From: Candidatus Scatoplasma merdavium
GTDB lineage: Bacteria; Bacillota_I; Bacilli_A; RFN20; CAG-288
Reading direction: 5' to 3'
Assembly: GCA_017694135.1 (NCBI GenBank)
Contig: JADING010000043.1
Span: forward strand, 1 to 8,680
Length of the DNA: 8,680 bases
The translations under genes were made by a program, and so were the position numbers. This document shows positions 1 through 7,557 of this stretch, piece after piece. Position 1 is the first letter of the stretch, and every line of letters begins with the position of its first letter. The notes beneath the pieces are model-generated. The model worked only from the letters and a program-made list of their open reading frames with translations. It searched no databases and was not told the DNA's origin.

Positions 1-977
1 ATATAGAACTTACGAATATCATCAACGCCGTATTTGAGCATCGCTAAGCGCTCGATACCAACACCGAAAGCAAAGCCTTGGTACTTCTTATCGTCGAAAC
101 CATTGAGGCGCAAGACATTCGGGTGAACCATACCGCCACCTAAGATTTCTATCCAACCGGTGTGTTTGCATAAATCGCACCCTTTACCACCGCACTCAAA
201 GCAAGAAACGTCAACTTCAATACTTGGTTCAGTAAACGGGAAATAAGAAGGGCGGAACCTCACTTTGCGGTTTTCACCAAACAGGTGCTTTAACATTAAA
301 GTTAAAGTCTGCATTAGCGATGAAAGGTTGCAATCTTCAGAAATAACGAGTCCTTCACACTGCATAAACTGGTGAGAGTGCGTCCTATCATCGTAATCGC
401 GGCGATAGACTTTGCCAGGGCAGATGACCTTGATAGGCCCTTTCCCTTGCGCTTCTTCCATAACGTGAGCCTGAGCGGCAGAAGTATGTGAGCGAAGCAG
501 CATATTCATATCGATAAAAAATGAATCCTGCATGTTTCGAGCTGGATGATCTTTGGGTATATTCAACAATTCAAAATTGTAATGATCAGTATCGACTTCC
601 CTATCTTCAGCAATCGTGTATCCCATTCCGATAAAAAATTCACTCAGATCATCGATAATGATTTGAAGCGGGTGTTTGCTCCCTCTTTTTATTCCGTAAG
701 AAGGTAAAGAGATATCAATTCTCTCCTGCTTAAATGTATTCTGAATCTTCTCTTCTTCTATCTCAGCCAATCTTTCTTGCACTAGCTTCTCATAAGTAGA
801 CTTAAGCTCGTTGATTCTCTTACCTAAGCTAGCCTTATCTTCTTTTTTCGCCTGTTTAAGCTCTTCCATTAAGCTAGACAACTCTGACTTTTTCCCAAGC
901 AAAGAAGCTTTCAATATCGCGACTTCCGCTTCAGTTTTGCATTTAGCTAAATTTTCTTTAATAAGCGTTATATCCAT
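1..977 (-). CDS. pheS: Phenylalanine--tRNA ligase alpha subunit, 3' end cut by window edge
   Basis: Catalytic alpha chain of the alpha2-beta2 synthetase that charges tRNA-Phe in the cytoplasm; its partner PheT is expected just beyond the left edge. I translated 325 codons; family members are about 340 residues, so only a short C-terminus is missing. The N-terminal ~85 residues are charged and helical, like the tRNA-binding coiled coil. The class II core follows: HPL (102-104), HPARNMQDSFF (144-154), LRSHTS (161-166), GKVYRRD (188-194), the motif 2 region FRPSYFPFTEPS (241-252), a C-x2-C-x4-C-x2-C cluster (C259, C262, C267, C270) and motif 3 GVGIERLAML (305-314). Residues matching the Phe-contacting His, Ser, Gln and Glu are kept (H164, S166, Q206, E208). 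Two usual residues differ: FMQCEG replaces FHQxEG, and H171 sits where Arg is usual. The start is ATG at 977, 20 nt inside ftsZ, chosen for the full N-terminus and a GGTGG 8 nt upstream. In-frame GTG codons lie just upstream but fit spacing less well. Confidence 0.96.
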   Translation of the reverse strand, partial: MDITLIKENLAKCKTEAEVAILKASLLGKKSELSSLMEELKQAKKEDKASLGKRINELKSTYEKLVQERLAEIEEEKIQNTFKQERIDISLPSYGIKRGSKHPLQIIIDDLSEFFIGMGYTIAEDREVDTDHYNFELLNIPKDHPARNMQDSFFIDMNMLLRSHTSAAQAHVMEEAQGKGPIKVICPGKVYRRDYDDRTHSHQFMQCEGLVISEDCNLSSLMQTLTLMLKHLFGENRKVRFRPSYFPFTEPSIEVDVSCFECGGKGCDLCKHTGWIEILGGGMVHPNVLRLNGFDDKKYQGFAFGVGIERLAMLKYGVDDIRKFY

Positions 978-2208
978 TTTCTTCACCACCGTTTCCGTTG
1001 TTTTCTTCTTCCTCATGCTCGTTTTCTTCAACTTCTTCACTCTTTTCAGCTTGCGTTTCTTCTTGCTTTTTTACCGTTGAGAAGAAGTTAGGTAATATGT
1101 CATCTTCATTGGAGAAATCAGGGCGAGAATCCGCGACTTGAGCAGGGTTCTGCGCACCGCTAGAGGAATTTGTATCATCGCTAATGCGGCTGATCTCCGG
1201 CTTGTTAACAAGGCTGCGAGAAGGAATGATTGAAGACGGGTTAAGCAGTTGCGATTCATCTTCAAACTCAGTCGCAATAACCGAAACTAACATCGTGTTA
1301 TCAATCTGTGAATTGAGCTGGATACCAAAGATAATATTAACGTCCCCGCCAGCTATTTCAGTTATGTATCTAACGGCCTCTTGAGCTTCATCTAAAGTGA
1401 CGTTACTGCCGCAAGTGATGTTGACAATTGCGGTCTTCGCTCCTTTGATGGAAGCTTCTAACAGCGGGCAAGAGACAGCGGAATTAGCGGCATCTTTCGC
1501 CTTGTTATCGCCTTCGCCAGAACCAAATCCAATCAATGCCATACCCTTGTTTTTCAAAGTGTTGCGAATATCGGCAAAATCGAGATTGATAACTCCAGGA
1601 AGCAAAATCAAATCAGTGATAGTTTTAACCGATTGAGCTAAAACCGAATCAGATTCAGCAAAGGCATCTTTTATAGCCCTCTTCCCGTTCATAAACATCA
1701 GTTTATCGTTGGAGACGATAATTAAAGAATCGACGTTCTCTTTGAGTTTAGCGATACCTTCGTTCGCTCTTTTCATACGCAAGTTTCCTTCGAAAGTAAA
1801 AGGGCGAGTGATAATAGCAATGGTCAAAATATCTAAGTCTTTAGCAATTTTAGCAATAACAGGAGCGGCACCTGTTCCAGTACCTCCACCTTCTCCACAG
1901 GCTAAAAAGACCATGTCGTAATTACGGATGATTTCTTCAAGCTGTTCTTTGCTAGCTTCGGCGGCTTTTTCACCAACCGAAGGATCACCGCCAGCTCCCA
2001 GCCCCTTTGTCACTTCTTCACCCAAAACCATTCTGTTTGGAGATTTTGAAGTTGAAAGAGCCTGGGCATCGGTGTTAACAACCCAGAAATCGATGTTTTT
2101 CATCATTCCGTCATCGATCATTTCGTTAACGGCGTTTGAACCGCCGCCACCGATACCGATAACAAGTATTTTTACGTAAGCCTCAAAGGCATTTAAATCG
2201 ATAGACAT
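958..2208 (-). CDS. ftsZ: Cell division GTPase FtsZ with extended acidic C-terminus
   Basis: Tubulin-like GTPase that polymerises at midcell into the cytokinetic ring. The globular domain spans about residues 12-315: GIGGGGSNAV (18-27), NTDAQAL (45-51), GLGAGGDP (69-76), tubulin signature loop GGGTGTGAAP (107-116), TRPFTFEG (134-141), and the catalytic T7 loop NLDFAD (208-213) with N208, D210 and D213 intact, so GTPase activity is expected. The signature loop is preceded by CGE (104-106) where AGM is usual. A low-complexity linker (about 318-368) leads to DDILPNFF (369-376), which resembles the conserved FtsA/ZipA-binding peptide (DIPxFL type). That peptide is normally at the very end; here about 40 more residues follow, rich in Glu and then Asn/Gly. 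Length is 416 against about 380 for Bacillus. The start at 2208 has an AGGAGG 4 nt upstream. The gene follows the ftsA-like gene by 8 nt and its 3' end overlaps pheS. Confidence 0.98.
   Translation of the reverse strand: MSIDLNAFEAYVKILVIGIGGGGSNAVNEMIDDGMMKNIDFWVVNTDAQALSTSKSPNRMVLGEEVTKGLGAGGDPSVGEKAAEASKEQLEEIIRNYDMVFLACGEGGGTGTGAAPVIAKIAKDLDILTIAIITRPFTFEGNLRMKRANEGIAKLKENVDSLIIVSNDKLMFMNGKRAIKDAFAESDSVLAQSVKTITDLILLPGVINLDFADIRNTLKNKGMALIGFGSGEGDNKAKDAANSAVSCPLLEASIKGAKTAIVNITCGSNVTLDEAQEAVRYITEIAGGDVNIIFGIQLNSQIDNTMLVSVIATEFEDESQLLNPSSIIPSRSLVNKPEISRISDDTNSSSGAQNPAQVADSRPDFSNEDDILPNFFSTVKKQEETQAEKSEEVEENEHEEEENNGNGGEENGYNAY
986..990 (-). promoter_or_regulatory. Probable pheS ribosome binding site inside ftsZ
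   Basis: GGTGG on the minus strand, 8 nt before the pheS ATG at 977, lies within the last codons of ftsZ. It is the only G-rich block at suitable spacing and supports the ATG over two nearby in-frame GTG codons. It is a weaker match than the ftsZ site, so pheS translation may depend partly on ribosomes finishing ftsZ. Confidence 0.5.
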
Positions 2209-2212
2209 ATTA

Positions 2213-2218
2213 CCTCCT
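2213..2218 (-). promoter_or_regulatory. ftsZ ribosome binding site overlapping the ftsA stop
   Basis: The minus strand reads TAGGAGGTAATATG. A perfect AGGAGG lies 4 nt before the ftsZ ATG, slightly closer than usual, and shares bases with the TAG stop of the ftsA-like gene. Ribosomes ending ftsA therefore sit on the ftsZ initiation site, which suggests translational coupling of the two division proteins (inference). Confidence 0.85.
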
Positions 2219-3431
2219 AGAGTTTTTCATCGCCGAGATCCGAGACGTTTTTAACTTTGATATGGAGCTCATCTGATGAAGAGCTCACCCTTGTCAAAGT
2301 AAGATCGGAAGGCCTTTTTGAACTGGTCTTAAGCTCGTATTCTGAATAGTATTTAATTGCGGAAACTAAATTTAAGTACTGCCTGCTTCGCGCCCCTAGA
2401 TACAGCGGTGAATACGAATAAACATTAATGCGGAAACGATCCTTAACATCTTCGCTAAACCCTAGCAAAGAAGATCCCCCGCCAACAAGCATGATTGAAG
2501 AAGGGGTTGAAACATCTAAAGTTGAGATATATTTTTCCAAACCGGTATAAAGCCTGTTTAAACTGTTTCTAATAACCTTAGAGATTTCTGAAAGAGATAT
2601 CCCTTCCTTAGTTTTAAATTCGAAATCAGGATCTTTAGATAACCCGTAAGTGAGCTTGTAATACTTAGCGACGCTCTTATCGATCTTAAATTCTCGCATA
2701 AGTTCTTCATCGATATCTTCTGACCCGTAATTAATGCAGAAAGAAGAAAGCAAGCGATGATCGTAACACAAAGAGAAAGTAGTAGTCTTTGCTCCGAAAT
2801 CTACCATGATGAACTCCTGAGGAGAATCAGAATGCGAAGATATCAGTTTAACCGTGGCATTAGCCCCAGATATCGTCTTATCTATACTTAACCCCGCGTC
2901 TTCAACAACCTTAGTCAAGCTTTCGAAAGTCAGTTTATCAATCATTTCGCAATCGCCGTTTAAAGACAATTCGCTAGAAATCGTTCCCTTAGGAAAATAA
3001 CGATAAGTCTTGTTTTTATCATCAACCCAAGAGATAGGAACAATATCTAAGACCTCTAGGTTGCTTTCCAAAAATGCATTGCGGCAGTCCTTGCGCATCA
3101 TTGAGACCAAGTTTGAACCATCGAAAACCTTTATTTCCGAATGCATATCTGTCGTAGAAACCGTCTGGTGCTTTTGAACTACCTTCATATTTGAAGAAGG
3201 CATGACTAAAACGCAAGAGTCAAAATCCATTTTCAATGTATCTTGAGCGGACTTTACGAGCTCGCGAATCGAAGCTACCATCTCTGAAGTATCAGGAATT
3301 TGATTGTAAATGAGCTTCGAGCGGATCGACTCTAAAGAATGCAAGATATAAACTTTTTTTTCGTAAGTGTATCCAACCGCCATCTTCACTCCCGAAGATG
3401 TTAATTCCAATGCGCAAACTATGTGTTCCAT
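2217..3431 (-). CDS. ftsA: Divergent FtsA-like actin-fold cell division protein
   Basis: Probable FtsA, the actin/Hsp70-fold ATPase that tethers FtsZ to the membrane. Support comes from its position 8 nt upstream of ftsZ, its length (404 residues, Bacillus about 440) and family landmarks: a first phosphate-loop region at 4-20 (ALELTSSGVK), the 1C-like insertion at about 80-160, second phosphate motif VDFGAKTTTF (210-219), INYGSEDIDEEL (233-244) with AKYYKLTYG (255-263), and adenosine motif LVGGGSSLLG (315-324). The motifs are eroded: the usual DIGTTK is ELTSSG with E9 for the Mg-binding Asp, and the usual GGGTTD is GAKTTT. After the last core strand (about 360) the tail is Ser/Lys/Asp rich and ends DLGDEKL, with no bulky amphipathic helix of the membrane-targeting type. 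Start ATG at 3431 follows AGGG by 8 nt. Another divergent actin-like protein is possible, but the ftsZ context strongly favours FtsA. Confidence 0.85.
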   Translation of the reverse strand: MEHIVCALELTSSGVKMAVGYTYEKKVYILHSLESIRSKLIYNQIPDTSEMVASIRELVKSAQDTLKMDFDSCVLVMPSSNMKVVQKHQTVSTTDMHSEIKVFDGSNLVSMMRKDCRNAFLESNLEVLDIVPISWVDDKNKTYRYFPKGTISSELSLNGDCEMIDKLTFESLTKVVEDAGLSIDKTISGANATVKLISSHSDSPQEFIMVDFGAKTTTFSLCYDHRLLSSFCINYGSEDIDEELMREFKIDKSVAKYYKLTYGLSKDPDFEFKTKEGISLSEISKVIRNSLNRLYTGLEKYISTLDVSTPSSIMLVGGGSSLLGFSEDVKDRFRINVYSYSPLYLGARSRQYLNLVSAIKYYSEYELKTSSKRPSDLTLTRVSSSSDELHIKVKNVSDLGDEKL

Positions 3432-3439
3432 ACGTTTTA

Positions 3440-3459
3440 CCCTATTATTTAGTTTACCA
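3440..3459 (-). promoter_or_regulatory. Candidate extended -10 promoter and RBS of the ftsA-ftsZ-pheS operon
   Basis: In the 89-nt gap after recJ the minus strand carries TGGTAAACT, with -10 TAAACT at 3451-3456 and TG at the extended -10 position. No good -35 lies 16-18 nt upstream, as expected if the extended -10 carries recognition. An AGGG (3440-3443) stands 8 nt before the ftsA ATG. The start point would be near 3444, giving a very short leader. The rest of the gap is AT-rich; no hairpin terminator for recJ is visible, so readthrough from secDF-recJ is also likely. Confidence 0.35.
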
Positions 3460-3520
3460 TTAATTCAGCAATCTTAAGTATTTTTTTAATCGAGAAATCA
3501 ACCTTTTTGCAATTTAGAAA

Positions 3521-5068
3521 CTAAGATGCAATTTCCCCGCGAAACTTGTAAAAGTATCGATGGTTAAAATAGTTGAGCATCGGATGCAAAATTAACTTCT
3601 TTTTACCTTTAACGTCTAAAGGACAATTAAACAAGCAAATTTGAGTATCGTTAATCTCAACAAAAAGATGCTTAAAATCTTTTGACCTATTTCCCTTTGA
3701 TAAGTCGATCTCACAAGTAAAACTAGGTTCTTCGAAAGCGTAACCAAAAGGTTCAAATTCGTAAATTAAAGATATGTTAGACGCATTGATTTCCTCTTCG
3801 CTTATAGAAATGTAATCTCGTTTAACTTCTTGAATATCTTTCATTTGTAAATATTCAACAACATCTCTTTTAAACTGAGGGTAATCTTCTTCTTTTATCG
3901 AAAAACCACAGGCGTTTTTATGCCCTCCATATTTAATGAGACGATCTTTAAATTCCGCGATTAATTCAGAAAGATCAATGTTTGATTTCGATCTAGCGGA
4001 ACCTACTAATACAGAGCTATCCTTACTCTGCTTTGCTAAAGCGAAAGACAGGTAGTTATTTTCATCGAGCTTTCTATTTGCTAACAAGCCTATTAACCCA
4101 ATTGGAAGATCTTCTGAATAAGTGAAACTAACTCCAGATATCGTTTCGCTTGGTGCGGACTCATACTTTTTTAACAGGTCCTTCTTTTTAAAATTTACAT
4201 CTTCGATAAACTTGTAATAAGCTTCGATATTTACGAGTTTATCTTCAGTTAAAAACTTAACTCCATTGTTATTTAAACTGGCGATATCCATTCTTCCTAA
4301 AGAGTTTAAAGGCGAGACGATTTTATAAGCGATTGACGAAGATAAGACCTTCTCTTCTCCTTTGACAGGTGAATTAAACAGAAGGTAATTAAACTGAGGA
4401 TATTTACCTTGGTTGAGGATTTCTAAACACCTTTTTAACAAGCTGAGATTCATCCCTTTTATTTCCATCATGTCAGAGATCACCGCAATTCCCGCTAAGG
4501 CTATGATGTAATCGTCTTGTTTATTTACCAAGGCAAAATACACTAACATCGATAAAAAAGCGGCTGAAATATTGTAAGAAGTGTAACCTGTGAGAAACTG
4601 ATGAATAATAGCATCAGCCTGAGGAATGTTAACTTGGGTTTGATGATGATCGATAATTATCACTGTCATTCCCATCTCTTTAGCAAGTTTCACTTCTTCA
4701 ACGAGGCTGATTCCGTTATCAACGAGAATCAAGTACTCATACCCTTTTTTGTGAAACTCGCGAAGGATATCTACGTTCAAACCGTATCCTTGCTTATATC
4801 GAGAAGGAATAAAATACCCCGCTTTGATACCTCTCTGTTTTAAAGCGAGATATATGATGCTTGTCGCAGTCATACCATCGACATCGTAATCGCCGTAGAT
4901 GACAAACTTTTTCTTGTTTTCTATTCCTCGGTTAATTAGTTCAATTGCTGAAGAAAATCCCTCCATATGAGAAACGGGGTTTAAAATACTAAACCCCGCA
5001 TTTTTTCTTTCATTGAACTCTTCTTCACTAAGCGAATAATGAGCTAGCAACTTCTGAAAGAAAGTCAT
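3521..5068 (-). CDS. recJ: Single-stranded-DNA-specific 5'-3' exonuclease RecJ
   Basis: DHH-family metal-dependent nuclease that degrades single-stranded DNA 5' to 3' in recombination and mismatch repair. The DHH domain shows YGDYDVDG (58-65), LVDNGIS (115-121), IIDHHQT (138-144) and ISDMMEI (197-203), supplying metal-binding Asp and His residues. The core continues with SPLNSLGRM (252-260), GLIGLLANRKL (324-334) and the DHHA1 motif GGHKNACGFS (381-390). The C-terminal part contains EPFGYAFEEPSF, matching the OB-fold region of RecJ. At 515 residues it is near the E. coli size (577) and lacks the long C-terminal extension of Bacillus RecJ (about 786). Variants from the usual pattern are Asn for Cys in VDCG and Leu for Ala in NAAGR. 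The ATG shares one base with the secDF TGA (TGATG), with only a weak GGGGA 11 nt away, so coupled translation is likely. secDF-recJ adjacency is common in Bacilli. Confidence 0.95.
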   Translation of the reverse strand: MTFFQKLLAHYSLSEEEFNERKNAGFSILNPVSHMEGFSSAIELINRGIENKKKFVIYGDYDVDGMTATSIIYLALKQRGIKAGYFIPSRYKQGYGLNVDILREFHKKGYEYLILVDNGISLVEEVKLAKEMGMTVIIIDHHQTQVNIPQADAIIHQFLTGYTSYNISAAFLSMLVYFALVNKQDDYIIALAGIAVISDMMEIKGMNLSLLKRCLEILNQGKYPQFNYLLFNSPVKGEEKVLSSSIAYKIVSPLNSLGRMDIASLNNNGVKFLTEDKLVNIEAYYKFIEDVNFKKKDLLKKYESAPSETISGVSFTYSEDLPIGLIGLLANRKLDENNYLSFALAKQSKDSSVLVGSARSKSNIDLSELIAEFKDRLIKYGGHKNACGFSIKEEDYPQFKRDVVEYLQMKDIQEVKRDYISISEEEINASNISLIYEFEPFGYAFEEPSFTCEIDLSKGNRSKDFKHLFVEINDTQICLFNCPLDVKGKKKLILHPMLNYFNHRYFYKFRGEIAS

Positions 5069-7536
5069 CAGTCATTGATCCCCGGAATAATAGTTTCCAT
5101 CGGCTCGTTAGTGTTAGTAACGACAGGTTTTTTCTTCTTTCTCTGAATTTTAATAGGTTTAAAGTGAATCTTGCGTCTTAAACCAATGTAGTTATACGGA
5201 GCGAAGAAGATATAGTAAATGAAAGCGAAGACAACTAAGACTATTCCGACAATCGAAGCGGTAAGCATCTCAGTTCCAATAAAGGCGATAGTTAAAACAA
5301 ACATAATTAGAGCTGCTAGCATTCCGATAAAGGTAGAAATTGAAGAATTCTTGTAAGCTTCATCCATATAAGCAATTCGCATATCTTCCGTCGGATACTT
5401 GTTCTTGCCATCTTTCTTTAATTCTCTAAAGCGCGAATAGATAGGCAAATAAATAATAGAAGTAACAATTAAAGCCAAGATAATTCCAAACAAGGTGTAA
5501 GAAGTAAACGGAAGCTGGAAGAGAGTAACAATACTTAACCCTAAACCAAGTTCCCCAGCTAAAACTAAACCGACCTGCATTGCGGCATAAATTCCAAAGA
5601 AGAGCAAGTAGATAAGGATTGCAAAGCAAACGACCATACCAGCTTCTAAGTAGTAATAGAAGTTCATGTGCTGAATGTTACCAGATTCAGTAATGTTGTA
5701 AGTGCAGTTAGTGTCTTCTTGATATATGCCTGGAATCATCGCTAAATCGCCGAAACCAGCAGTAACGTAATTAATTAAGGCGTCGCGCTGACCAGTTTCA
5801 AGAGCGTGATCCAAGGCGAAAGAAATGTAAGTCGTATAAGTTTCCGCATAATCAGTTTCAACTGTTTCAAATCTGTTGAAAGTTGAAGAAACAACGTCAG
5901 AAGCATCAAAACCGATATCTTCCCCAGAAGCGGTGACGTTATCTAAGAAGTCTTGGAAATCTAAGAATGTGTCATCATCTTGGATGGAGCGTTCTGTTTT
6001 GTAAGTGATATCTACGCGATAACCGCTAGAGTAACTGTCAGTGTTATTGTACAGGTTTCCAGTTAATCCAAAACCTAAGAAGGTACCTAAAGAAAGTAAG
6101 CCAATTACACCTAAAGTAACAGCGGAAGCGATGTTTCTCTTTTTGAGTTTGTCTTTTGAAATAGATAATTTTTCAACGATTTTCTCTTTATAAGAGTTTT
6201 CAACATGGGCTAAGCCAACGAGTTTCAAATGAGAAGTTAACTTCGAAGAATTTACCAAGCAATAAGTCATCCACTTAGTTAAATAAAAGCTCGCTAAGAC
6301 GTTGAATATAGCTCCTAAAGTCATGAATCCACCGAAGGATTTTAAACCCGCTTGACCGATAAAGAAGACAATTAAAGAAAGGGCAAAAACCGTCAAATTG
6401 ATTCCCCAATTCATCTTGGTAGCCTTTCTAAAGCCTTCAAAATGAGCCTTATTAAGAGCCTTGCCTCTCTTGGCCTCCAGCTTTACCTTCTCAAAAGCGA
6501 AGCAAATGATTCCACTTCCGATAGCTAAGGAAAGATAAATGGCACTAACGGAAGAAGGAGTGAACAAGAAGCCGACAAAGTTACCAACTAAGAGAGTGAA
6601 AAGAACCATTACTGACAAAGCTAAGCCAGCTGAGAAACCAGATAAACCGTAAAGTAAGCAAAGAGCGAGTAAAATCAAGCCAAGACCGACAGCGCCACCA
6701 ATAATAGCTAAGTTTTGAGCTTGGCTAGGCATACTGGCTGGAATGGAATTATCGTAAAGATACTCAACGGTGCAGTTGTAATCTTGAGCGTTTCTCGCGT
6801 TGACGTAAGAGCGGGCAGAAGCGATGCTAAATGCCGAACCATCTTCTAAAGTAGAAACGGAAATGAGACCGCGGTTGTTAGCCTCATCAAAGGTGTAATC
6901 GTCTATTGTCAAAGTCGCAATGACTTTTGAAGTCACACTTTCAAGCGGATCATCACCAAAAGCTAATTCGTACGTATCACTTTCTAGTTTGTTTTCCCAA
7001 ACGTAGATATTGTTTTTAACTTCTTCATCAGCGATGTTTTCGTTGTTAGCGATAAAGTTGTTGTAAGCTTCGATATCACCGATAACAAAGTAGGGTTGAG
7101 GAGTAACACCACTGTAGTTTAAAATCATCGGTTCATCTTGGCTGCCTAGCAAAGTTGCGCCATCAATTTCATCGTTATTTGCGTTAGTAAAAGTCAAATT
7201 GGTGTTCGCCTTAACTATGCGCATGATATTTTCAAATTCGTTTTGATCTCTACCCGGTAACTTAACGCGCATTTGAACTTGTTCAGTAGAATCACCTACC
7301 ACTTCAATTCGGTAATCAGAAGCTCCAGCGAGATCCAAGCGCTGCGAAAGAGTCTTTGAAAGTTCATCGACATTTATATCAGCGCCATCATCGCGTTTGG
7401 TAAACTGCAAAACGGCTTCTCTTCCCCCTTGGTATTCCAAACCTAAATTGTTAGAAAGATAGACCGACTGAGCGTTAAACAATACGACGACAAGCAAGGA
7501 TAACACCATCGATATATAAGCTAATAATCTTCTCAT
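5068..7536 (-). CDS. secDF: Fused protein-export membrane protein SecDF, divergent
   Basis: Sec translocon accessory protein of the RND superfamily, which pulls exported proteins across the membrane using the proton-motive force in characterised members. The 822-residue fusion shows about 12 membrane segments: TM1 (4-22), large external P1 domain (24-275) beginning LGLEYQGG (31-38), TM2-6 (about 275-428), TM7 (468-492), external P4-like domain (495-630), TM8-12 (about 630-780), and a basic cytoplasmic tail. SecD-type spacing is clear around FEKV (348-351), the FERI equivalent, and SecF-type spacing around SRFRE (701-705). The charged residues usual in the membrane are missing: the GMAVDAN segment reads AIGSGII (338-344), the SecF GYSxND segment ends in I694-I695, and the Arg at the start of TM11 aligns with N730. 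The SecF GxDFxGG motif is also unrecognisable. The start at 7536 has GGGGAG 4 nt upstream. No YajC gene lies beside it. Confidence 0.93.
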   Translation of the reverse strand: MRRLLAYISMVLSLLVVVLFNAQSVYLSNNLGLEYQGGREAVLQFTKRDDGADINVDELSKTLSQRLDLAGASDYRIEVVGDSTEQVQMRVKLPGRDQNEFENIMRIVKANTNLTFTNANNDEIDGATLLGSQDEPMILNYSGVTPQPYFVIGDIEAYNNFIANNENIADEEVKNNIYVWENKLESDTYELAFGDDPLESVTSKVIATLTIDDYTFDEANNRGLISVSTLEDGSAFSIASARSYVNARNAQDYNCTVEYLYDNSIPASMPSQAQNLAIIGGAVGLGLILLALCLLYGLSGFSAGLALSVMVLFTLLVGNFVGFLFTPSSVSAIYLSLAIGSGIICFAFEKVKLEAKRGKALNKAHFEGFRKATKMNWGINLTVFALSLIVFFIGQAGLKSFGGFMTLGAIFNVLASFYLTKWMTYCLVNSSKLTSHLKLVGLAHVENSYKEKIVEKLSISKDKLKKRNIASAVTLGVIGLLSLGTFLGFGLTGNLYNNTDSYSSGYRVDITYKTERSIQDDDTFLDFQDFLDNVTASGEDIGFDASDVVSSTFNRFETVETDYAETYTTYISFALDHALETGQRDALINYVTAGFGDLAMIPGIYQEDTNCTYNITESGNIQHMNFYYYLEAGMVVCFAILIYLLFFGIYAAMQVGLVLAGELGLGLSIVTLFQLPFTSYTLFGIILALIVTSIIYLPIYSRFRELKKDGKNKYPTEDMRIAYMDEAYKNSSISTFIGMLAALIMFVLTIAFIGTEMLTASIVGIVLVVFAFIYYIFFAPYNYIGLRRKIHFKPIKIQRKKKKPVVTNTNEPMETIIPGIND

Positions 7537-7540
7537 TTTT

Positions 7541-7546
7541 CTCCCC
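7541..7546 (-). promoter_or_regulatory. secDF ribosome binding site
   Basis: The minus strand reads AAAGGGGAGAAAAATG, placing GGGGAG 4 nt before the secDF ATG. It lies 11 nt downstream of the inverted-repeat cluster, close enough for leader structure to affect access. Confidence 0.65.
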
Positions 7547-7557
7547 TTTATCTCTTC

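Noticed and set aside
811..1080. Plus-strand open frame of 89 codons rich in Phe and Leu
   Set aside because: It is antisense to the GA-rich end of ftsZ and start of pheS; the Phe/Leu run is the mirror of Glu/Lys codons, and it has no family resemblance.
3521..5068. RecJ as a truncated pseudogene because it is much shorter than Bacillus RecJ
   Set aside because: All DHH, DHHA1 and OB-region motifs are present, and 515 residues is close to the E. coli-type RecJ; only the Bacillus-style extension is absent.
5426..5629. Minus-strand open frame of 67 codons within secDF
   Set aside because: Out-of-frame shadow of a clear secDF membrane region with no RBS or recognisable domain; other short open frames inside ftsA, ftsZ and recJ were dismissed likewise.
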